Assembly (NCBI GenBank): GCA_963930645.1
Contig: OZ005648.1
Coordinates: 152,898,535 to 152,962,534, forward strand
DNA from: Salticus scenicus
Taxonomy: Eukaryota; Arthropoda; Arachnida; Araneae; Salticidae
DNA: 64,000 nucleotides
Direction: 5' to 3'
Part shown: one piece after another, positions 55,720-64,000 of the stretch
How positions within the stretch are numbered: the first letter of the stretch is position 1
Layout: each line of letters opens with the position of its first letter
Position numbers and translations under genes: made by a program
The notes under the pieces: model-generated
Seen by the model: the letters and a program-made list of their open reading frames with translations, nothing else
Databases searched by the model: none
What the model was told of the DNA's origin: nothing

Positions 55720-56563
55720 ATATATTCTGTTGCGTAGTAAAAGTCGCTTCAAAATAGACATTTTACAGCATGCCTAAAATAAATAATTTAATAATAATGA
55801 TAAATTTAATAATAGTAAATAATGATAAATTTAATAATAGCTCTCTGTGAAGAATGCTTTCAATATTGGAATTTCCCTCAAAAAATAATCAGTTTATTTT
55901 ATCAGAAAGCACCCCAAGAATAGAGATACCATTTTAAAAATTCACTGCAACTAACTTTTTAAAATTGTATAAACGGAATGCATTACCATAATTATTATAT
56001 TCTATATGTTTTAAACATACATATATTATAATAAAAACTATTGAAAATTCAAAAATACCTCATTAAAAAATTGAAAAAAAAAAAATCATATATATATATA
56101 TCAGTATACAATATTATGTCAAATAATGTGACATAATATTGTAACAGAAAAAATTAATTCTGTTGCGTAGTAAAAATCGCTTCAAAATAGACAATTTACA
56201 ATATGCCTAAAATAAAAAAATAAATAATAAGGATAAAGTTAATAATACTGATAATAAGCTCTCTGTGAAGAATGCTTTCAAAATTGGAATTTCCTTCAAA
56301 AAATAATCAGTTTATTTTATCAGAAACCACCCCAGGAATAGAAAAACTATTTTAAAAATTCACTACAACTAACTTTTTAAAATTGTATAAACAGAATGCG
56401 TTACCATAAATATCATATTCTATATGTTTTAAACATACATATATTATTATAAAAATCTATTGAAAATTCAAAAATACCTCATGAAAAAATTGAAATATTG
56501 AAAAAAAAGAAAAACTTTAAAAATATCAGTATACAATATTATGTCAAATAATGTGACAAAAAT
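55720..56563. repeat. 433-bp direct tandem duplication
   Basis: CTGTTGCGTAGTAAAAGTCG at 55727 recurs at 56160 (period 433). Both units continue through CTCTCTGTGAAGAATGCTTT, ACCCCARGAATAGA and TTTTAAACATACATATATTA, and end CAGTATACAATATTATGTCA. Identity is about 90%. A/T-rich and non-coding. Confidence 0.9.
56108..56142. repeat. 14-bp perfect hairpin at the unit junction
   Basis: ACAATATTATGTCA (56108-56121) and TGACATAATATTGT (56129-56142) pair perfectly around a 7-base loop. Only the first unit of the duplication has the full stem; the second keeps one side. Confidence 0.85.
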
Positions 56564-57916
56564 GCCTTAGATAAGATTTAAACTGTTTTACACATAAATA
56601 ATTTTCTCATTTTTCATGAGTGGGAGTATAGATAAACAACGGTGCAGTTTTTATGGAAGTAAATCTTTCAGTGTTTATATGAACCTGTTTACACCCCTTC
56701 TTAGCAGTATTTTAAGGAAGAGATATTTAATGCTGCAGTGAAAACTCGACCGCTGAAAGAGAGATGGGTTATTTCCCCCTTGAGGCAAATATTTAACGGA
56801 ATCGAAATATATAGAAATCGTTACAACAAATAGGGTGTATATCATGGGTGAGTGACAACGACATGCCTTTATGGATAATATCTCGATGATATAAGATTAA
56901 TATTTTTGTTGTAGCAATTTGTGTTGCATAGAATATTTTAAATATAATTTTAAAATTATTTTATTAAATAAAGATTATTTTAACAGTTAATATAACTTTT
57001 GTTAGAATAACAAGGAAATCAGACATGTGAATGTTAAGTATGAAATCATTTATAGCACCAAAGTCTGCAATGACAGATTTTATTGCCAAACAATTGAACA
57101 TTAAAAAAAAAACTGGCGTATAGATGCGGCATTCTGAACTACAAACTGATTTCTAATCATTATAATTTATTTTATAGTTAACTAAAGATAATAGATCTTT
57201 TCTTTATTTTCTGGGCTTAATTATAAGTAATAACTAAATTTTAATGATATTTTATTGTTACTGTGATAATTTCACATTTACCATAGCAAAACATTTTGTC
57301 ATTTTTCTTCCTGCTTGAACTGAAGTAGCAATCATAAGTAGTTTTATTAATGACTACAGGAAATCAGAATAACGGCATCGAATAGTTCAAATACTTCTCT
57401 CTAGACCAACAAGACAATCTTAGATGAGTGTTACTTTCTCAAATAGAGATTTTCCACATGGGACGTTTCACATATGGAAGGGTTTAGAAACGAGGATGGT
57501 AAAAGAGATAAACTGGTATTGCAAGCTCTACATTACTTTTTAAATAATGGAACAAACAGGAGGAAACTATTCCTCCATAAAACCTATGAGACAATCCACT
57601 GAAATGATATGTAAGTTAGTAGACTTAAAAATCTTCTTGTTGTGTTTCTGTTTAAAAGTTTCAAGAAAGATACATTGTAAACGTTTTAAAAATATACTTT
57701 AGAACTATTACTGATTTGTACTGAATCGTATTCATATAAATTAAAGAAACTGAAATTCCTACTTATAAATTTGTATTTATGAAATCGTAAAATAAGAATT
57801 TTTAACTGTTTAAATAAATTTGAATGTGTATAAACTAATTTCGCTGTAATATCCTGAATATAGTCCGCACAGCGGGAAATTTCATTTCAGATTAAAAAAA
57901 ATAAAGCAAAAAAACC

Positions 57917-57954
<38 letters not shown>

Positions 57955-58032
57955 TGTAATTTTTTTTTTTCAGAAATAAAAAATATTACGTAAATTAAAT
58001 TTCTGGTATAAAATCGATGTATGTGACCTGAA
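56564..58032. other. AT-rich spacer
   Basis: A patch at 56680-56830 is GC-balanced but unrecognised. A TA run lies at 57919-57947. No gene. Confidence 0.45.
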
Positions 58033-58228
58033 GACAGTGTTGCCAGATTAGGGACTTTTATTATTATTATTATTATTATTATTCAATAGTCATCTATAAA
58101 TTAGAGAAGTGATATTTGATATACATAATGAATGATTAATTTTGGATGTGATTAGGCAACCGTCACAATTAACATTTAGTGGTGGATATTGAAAAAAAAA
58201 AAAAAATACCCAATCTAGCATCACTGTC
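58033..58228. mobile_element. 196-bp MITE-like element with ~20-bp TIRs
   Basis: GACAGTGTTGCCAGATTAGG at the left and CCCAATCTAGCATCACTGTC at the right are inverted with a few mismatches. The interior has a TTA run (58061-58083) and an A run (58191-58206). No ORF. Ends of the GTGTTGCCAGAT type are common in arthropod MITEs, from memory. Confidence 0.65.
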
Positions 58229-58398
58229 TGCAGATAGTACGCATAGAAATCAAGGCATTGATTACTGGGGTACTTTAAGGCATTGATTGTGCAATAAAGA
58301 TATTTTAATTCTGATATTATACAAGCAATCAGGGATTGAATTCATAAAAGCATTAAAAAATAAATTGAATAATAATACTTATTAATATAATATAGTGT

Positions 58399-58474
58399 CC
58401 CTGGTGGCACATAACGTTGCAAATAAGTCTGAACAGTGCAAAATTAGTTATAACAACGTTATGTGTTGCCTGGG
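58399..58474. mobile_element. 76-bp inverted repeat, miniature element
   Basis: CCCTGGTGGCACATAACGTTG (58399-58419) and CAACGTTATGTGTTGCCTGG (58454-58473) pair with three mismatches, with TA on each side nearby. It could fold into a 20-bp-stem hairpin. Confidence 0.55.
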
Positions 58475-61400
58475 TAGTAAATAATGTAGATTTCAAAAAC
58501 ACACAATCGTTTTAAGTCGAAAAATTTAAGCATGCCCTTTTCCAGAAAAAGAAGAGGCCTTTCCTTTGCACGATGAATGGTTGTACTTCTGCTATTTAAC
58601 TCGAATAATTATTACAATTTCTTTTTTTCTTTTTTTTTTTTACTGTGTTTATATACACCGTTATTCTTCTTCTTCATTCCATACAAATTTCTCAGTTTCA
58701 GCAAGTACTATTTCATACTTATTTTTTAAAGAGTGAGTATATAAATGAAATGAATGAGAAAATATTCGAACATATAATTAAATTAAATGTAAATATTAAA
58801 AAACACTCAGTTGTTTATTATATATATATATATATATAAATTGAATAATTGAATAACCTTATAACACTCAGTAATCAAAAGATAAATGAAAATACTAACA
58901 TTACAAAATTAAATAAAAGTACCAACATTACAAAATTAAAAGAGATTGTATTTCAATTATAATTGTTTACAAGGATTTTTTATAATTTAATGTCAATAAC
59001 AATGAATAGTAAATCATGTTAAATTACTTACACAGAAGTGAAATGCTACAACCATAACACATAAGACTAAATATGAGAGAAATGTTTGCAAAATCCATTA
59101 AAGTTATCTTATTGAAACTATCAACATTATGAAAAAGGTAAACGAAAATTAGAAAAGGATAATAATATCAATGATATCAGATAAAAAAGGAATTCTTGAA
59201 TTAAGAATTGGAATAATAAATACTGAAAAATAGAAATGTTCACACGTCAGGAAACTTGCATTTCTATCCGGAAGGAGTGCAAGATTTCGGAAAACTGTAT
59301 AGCTAATTTAAACCAAAATACAGTTCAAGTTTCTATCTTGCAACAAAACCAAATGAAAAAGGAATTAGATAAATCACCGACACAAACCAACATTGAAACA
59401 AGAAAAAAGTATTTTTAATAAATCCACATAAAGAAAGTATTAAATAGTAAAGTAACGATTAATCGATTTATGTGCTACTTAAGAACAATTATTGAATTCA
59501 TTAAATGATTGTTATTAATCTAATAAAGTTCATAATATTAATTCTATCAAGAAGAATTTTTTAATAACAACATTCAATCGTATTATTTAATGTACATTTT
59601 AATTTTAAATTTCAACGTATTGTGTGCTAGCGCCATCTAACGTGAAAAAAAAATACAACTTAGTAAATAAAGAAAATTTATGATACAACAGTCGAATTTT
59701 ATTTTTGTGTTTATTTAATTTTTTTGACTTAAGCAATCTCATCAAAATGCGTACATGTCATGATTAAATCATTGTGAGTATTGGTGAATCAATTTTTTTT
59801 TCGTTTTCAATCTCTTTTTTTTTTTTTTTATTAAATTTGAACCAGATAATTTGTTCAGTTAAATTGATGAAACCACCTATTTCCATTATGCGTGGAATGA
59901 AATCTTAAGTGTGAAAAGTTAAGCTTAATAATAGCAAATCTTAAGTATGTAGAGCAGAAACTTTCATAATATCAAACAGAAAAAGAAGATGTATCATGTA
60001 ATTACTATAATCCTTTGCATTTTTTTTAAATTCAGCAACCCTCCCAAGCAATCAGCCGTACAACTCCTCCCGTCCTCCTTAATCAAACATCTTCCCTCCC
60101 GTCATCCACATTTTTTCTTTCTTTCTTTCTTTCTTTTTCTTTATTTATTTTATTTTATTTATTTATTTTTTTTTGCAATTTTTTTTAGATAATACATTAT
60201 ACATGTATAGTTTTTTTTGTTGTTGTTGTTGTTAGACAGAGACATTTATTGATAGATAAAGAATAAATAAATATCTTTGGATATATATATATAACTTAAA
60301 ATAAACACTGTACTGTAATGTATCTTCAGTTATTCCAAAATTCCTCTCAATGTTTAGATTCTTCATAAAATTTAAAACCACGAATTACCAGCTGAATATA
60401 ATTCAAAAGTTCATATTTCTAAACTGCAATTTTTGCTTCAAAAGATATCATAATCAAATACAAAATAAGCAAACATTAACAGAGGTGTCTGGAAATAGAT
60501 CGATGTTTAATTTTCAAAAACTTCTGATTCCGCAAATGAGTTTCTTTTACCGGGGGCACATTATTTAAAAGACTTCAAAACTTCGGCTTGGAATTTTCAG
60601 AGATGAATCTGCTAAATCTACAAACAAATTTGAATAGCTAGAGAAGAAAACTTTAGTGGGATGTCTAATGAAAATAGTTCTGTGCGACAGTAGGCGCTAA
60701 TGATGTTGATAGGTTCTGGGGTCTTTGTCATCATGTTCTGCAAGTATACATTTGACAAAGCCTTAAGGCACGTTTCAACACATTTGCACTCTTTTCCTGT
60801 GGAGTTAAATTATGAAAATCTTTTGTTAGAAAGCTATTTACTCAATAATTCTCTGTAAAATAATAATAATAAAAAAAAGCAATAGTTATAGTAAACGCAT
60901 TTATGTTAATATTCTCCAGAAAAATATTGTGTGTAGTTAAATTTTAGCACTTTCTTCCTTAAAGTAATAATGAGATATTTTTGTTACATAATTGTTATTC
61001 CAATACTTTAGTAGTAAATGTAGGCGTAAATTTTGAAAATTTAATTTTCGATATAATGGGAGTGATAAGATTTAACATATAATTTTATTTTCTTAAACGT
61101 AGAAATCAGTTTGAATAAATGCTTAGGTAATAAAAGTAAATCACTTATGAAGGAATATTTTTAATGAGAAAACAAAATACTATTTAATAACAATTCTAAA
61201 TAAATAATATAATATTTATAAATATAGTACAATAAGGTAAATAATATAAATAAATAAACACATTAAACTTCTGTTTCACAGCAGGTCTTAAATAAACATA
61301 CATACACACGTTTATGTATATTAACACATGCACATTTATATGTACGAATATATATGTATACAATAAGATAAAAAAAATGTCCTTCTTGTAAATACAATAA

Positions 61401-61763
61401 AACAAATTTTATCAAAATCATTTTCTTTTTTAATTGTAATATTGTAATATCGTAATATTTTAAAAAATTTTCTTTTCTTTAATTATTAGCTGTTACTTTA
61501 TCGATTAATGTGTCCTGTTTAAGAATTTATTTAAAAATTTTTGATTTTATGTAATAAAAAAAAAAAGTATGAAAAATCTGAACGAGCTTCAAATATAAAT
61601 AATTCGAATTTTTTGGTTAATATTGAACACTGAACGGTTCAATAAATTGTAGGAATGAATTTTTACTGTTTTGTTAATAGATGTAATATTATTAACATTT
61701 TTTAATTAAAAGGATTTATATATTAATCGATAAAATATTAAATATATGTAATTTTATTATATG
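58475..61763. other. AT-rich stretch without identified genes
   Basis: TA run (58820-58838); TCTTT/TTTA runs (60116-60175); GTT run (60216-60231). A C-rich patch at 60040-60110 ends in a CTTT tract. Plus-strand frames at 58645, 59236 and 60350 (60-72 codons) have no recognised content. Confidence 0.45.
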
Positions 61764-62355
61764 TACACCCCGCGACAAAAAGTAGGTACAAAGGGTTTAT
61801 TTTTGATTTTTCATAAAATAATGTTATCTAAATTGTGCTTATCATTTATTATTATCATAAAAGAATACTATTCCCGGACTAGTTTTTGTTTTAAGACTAA
61901 TTTAGAAAAATTTTAAGACTAAAATTTTTCTAATTTAAGACTACACACCGCGACAAAAAGAAAGGAACAAAGGTTTCTTTTCTTTTCTTTTCTTTTTTTT
62001 TTTGAATATGATTATTTTGAATATGAATATTTTGAATATTATTCAAATATTTAATATATTTTTGATATGATAATATTTTGTTATGATAATAAATGATTAG
62101 TACAATTTAGATAATGTTATTTTATGAAAAATTTAAGAAAACTCTTTGTTTCTATTTTTTTTGTCGCGGAATGTAGTGTTAAATTAGAAAAAATTTAGTC
62201 TTAAAACTTTTCTAAATTAGTCTTAAAACAAAAATTAGTCCGGGAATAGTGTTATTTTATGATAATAATAAATGATAAGCACAATTTAGATAATGTTTTT
62301 TATGAAAAATCAAAGAAAAAAACCTTTTGTACCTATCTTTTTGTCGCGGGGTGTA
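61764..62355. mobile_element. MITE family C, outer copy (interrupted)
   Basis: TA borders (61764-61765, 62354-62355). Ends CACCCCGCGACAAAAAGTAG and, inverted, CACCCCGCGACAAAAAGATA. The arms extend inward as a long palindrome (TTAGTCCGGGAATAGT inverted to ACTATTCCCGGACTAG) up to 61941 on the left and from 62176 on the right. Without the inner copy it would be about 360 bp. Confidence 0.9.
61942..62175. mobile_element. MITE family C, inner copy nested in the outer copy
   Basis: TA borders (61942-61943, 62174-62175), ends CACACCGCGACAAAAAGAAA and TTTGTCGCGGAATG. It sits at the centre of the outer palindrome: AATTTAAGAC before it pairs with GTGTTAAATT after it. The inner copy is diverged from the outer one and carries T-rich and GAATATT repeats. 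Confidence 0.88.
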
Positions 62356-62561
62356 TGTATATTAATTCTCTTGCTCAATAATTATTCACCCACTTACTAA
62401 CTCTCTCTCTCTCTTACAGACACACACACCCATGTATATGTATATACATATATATACATACATACATATATTTACAATAATAAAGGACGAAATATCTATC
62501 CTCGCCAGCCATGAAACCCCGTTCTATGGAGAAATTTGTTTAGAAATTACTGTTACTTAGT

Positions 62562-62595
<34 letters not shown>

Positions 62596-63003
62596 CTAAT
62601 TCCGTTTTCACACTCAAAAAATTAATTACCGGTATGTTCAGTTTTATTTTCTAAAAATTGGTTTCACCTTTTAATAGTCCGTCTAGGTGTTAAAAAATGC
62701 AAGAATTGCACGTAGTTTATTTTCCACATTTTTCAGCTGAAAAAATAGGATAAGCACGAGCAAATTTAAGAGTTAGGAAGGTTTCTGAATGTGAAAACGG
62801 AATTTTAAAAATACATTAGGTAGTAAATAATTCGATAAAGAAATGTCACCATAGGATAACATGGAGTTTGGCTAATGGTGAAAATAGGTGTTGTGTCCTG
62901 TTAACTGTTTTTGTATCTGGTGTCTGGTGTTTGTATATTGCACTGTGAAAACGCTGAACATAATAGTAATACTTTGAAAAAGGTTTAAAATCAATCCTTA
63001 AAA
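62356..63003. other. Spacer
   Basis: CT then CA microsatellites (62400-62428), TATACATA repeats (62432-62470), a T run (62566-62595). Nothing coding. Confidence 0.5.
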
Positions 63004-64000
63004 TCTAGTATGTTGTGGCCACCACAAGACTTTCTTCTATATTTTCCTATAGAAATTCAATATGTGCAAATAATTTATTAAAACTATTATTTATTAAAAT
63101 CATATAAAATGATCAATGCAAATGATTTTCATCTTCGAGAAAACTAACACTAAATATTCAAAGGCAGACATTTTTAATGTCTATAAATAACATTTTAAAA
63201 AATGGGTTTTTGTAATAGTTATCTCACATATCAAGTTTCGTACAGTTATATGCCATACAAGATCAGATACAGCCTTTCCGTTATCGAGGAAATTTAAAGT
63301 GTAGCAGCGTCACCTATTGGCTGATAAGCATCCAAATTGAATCAGCATGATGGCCTGATTACATACCGAGTTTTGTTTGATGATACGCAATAGAACCTGA
63401 GATATAAAGCCTTCCCTTAAATTGCGGAAATCGCTGATTAGCAGCGTCACCTGTTGAGAAGTTGACGCTAAAATTTAAAGACACCAATTTATGTCAAAGT
63501 GCATCTACATATAAATTTATATGCAATTCTGTGCAGGAGTTCCTAAGATATAGCCTTCCCATAAATTGAGGAAAATGCTGTGTAGCAGCTCCACCTGTTA
63601 AGTGGTTGACATCCAAAATTGAAAGGTACTAATTTATTTCAAAGTGCATCTACACAGAAATTTATATGCAATACTGTACAGTAGTTCTTTAAATATAGCT
63701 TTCCATAAATTGCAGAAACCGCTGTATAGCAGCCCCACCTGTCGGCCTATAAGCATTCAATTTGAATCAGCATAATATCTCATAATGACCTTCACAAATA
63801 TCAAATTTTGTTTGATTATACTCAATAGGACCTGAGATATAGCCTCTTCTTAAATTACAAAAATCGCTGTATAGCAGCCCCACCTGTTGAGCAGTTGACA
63901 CAAAAAGTTGATAGACACTGATTTAGATCAAGGTGCATCTACATATAAATTTATATACAATTCTGAGCAGTAGTTCCGGAGATACAGTCGCCACAAAATT
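63004..64000. mobile_element. Hairpin-ended element H4, 5' part, cut by window end
   Basis: TTAAAA, then TCTAGTATG, stem TTGTGG (63013-63018), loop CCA, stem CCACAA (63022-63027), then GACTTTCTTCTATA, closely like H1's GACTTCCTTATAC. From about 63300 there is a tandem array of ~137-145-bp units (AGCAGCGTCACC / AGCAGCTCCACC / AGCAGCCCCACC at 63303, 63440, 63584, 63728, 63873), still running at 64000. The 3' end lies beyond the window. Confidence 0.7.

Noticed and set aside
52500..61400. Several 60-85-codon frames (for example 53429, 53678, 54374, 58645, 60350, 61196)
   Set aside because: Low-complexity Lys/Ile/Phe-rich composition expected from A/T-rich DNA, no repeat relation, no recognised motif.

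Overview
This window is arthropod nuclear DNA and looks arachnid, most likely spider. It is about 70% A+T, with long A/T runs, abundant microsatellites, split gene-like fragments and an almost complete absence of intact genes. The arachnid assignment rests on the mix of BEL/Pao, mariner and Tc1 remnants, tRNA-derived SINEs and tandem-rich non-autonomous elements, plus my memory of similar repeats in spider contigs; no gene here names a species. Nothing bacterial, no CRISPR array, no rRNA and no intact host gene was recognised. The stretch reads as intergenic or deep-intronic DNA filled with transposon debris.

Layout. 1-5 kb: an inverted pair of diverged units, each carrying a short two-exon ORF, one arm broken by a 540-bp insertion with a foldback MITE; then a SINE, a second MITE family and a Tc1 transposase remnant. 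6.2-9.0 kb: a 2.74-kb foldback element built of ~490-bp units. 11.9-15.5 kb: two mariner pseudogenes in opposite orientation, with MITEs between. 16.5-19.2 kb: two more GC-balanced islands that may be conserved non-coding sequence. 21.0-26.0 kb: a retroviral-type gag fragment followed by a 5' LTR and a decayed BEL/Pao element (gag, protease, RT, RNase H; integrase and 3' LTR missing). 27.4-32.1 kb: a MITE-containing 268-bp triplication into which a hairpin-ended element with a ~31-copy G-rich minisatellite has inserted, then a LINE remnant and a second hairpin-ended element. 33.4-40 kb: a 584-bp TIR element, a fragment of a widespread arthropod TE ORF, and degenerate tandem arrays with periods near 282 and 565 bp. 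40.9-43.5 kb: a third hairpin-ended element carrying a SINE. 47-51 kb: a possible Helitron end, a candidate terminal exon and a clean SINE-in-SINE insertion. 55.7-64 kb: a 433-bp duplication, small inverted-repeat elements, a MITE nested in its own family, and the start of a fourth hairpin-ended element running off the window.

The most interesting thread is that four large elements (28120-29954, 30894-32067, 40927-43464, 63004-end) share one architecture. Each is preceded by an A-run, starts with TCT, then has a short hairpin whose stem changes on both sides while pairing is kept, then an ACTTYC-type block. Their bodies are mostly tandem arrays, and the three complete copies end in an inverted copy of that block followed by AAGT and five A. 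This resembles non-autonomous Helentron (HINE/DINE-1-like) organisation but differs enough to deserve a proper look. One copy sits in a triplicated sequence, so its empty site is readable in this same window.
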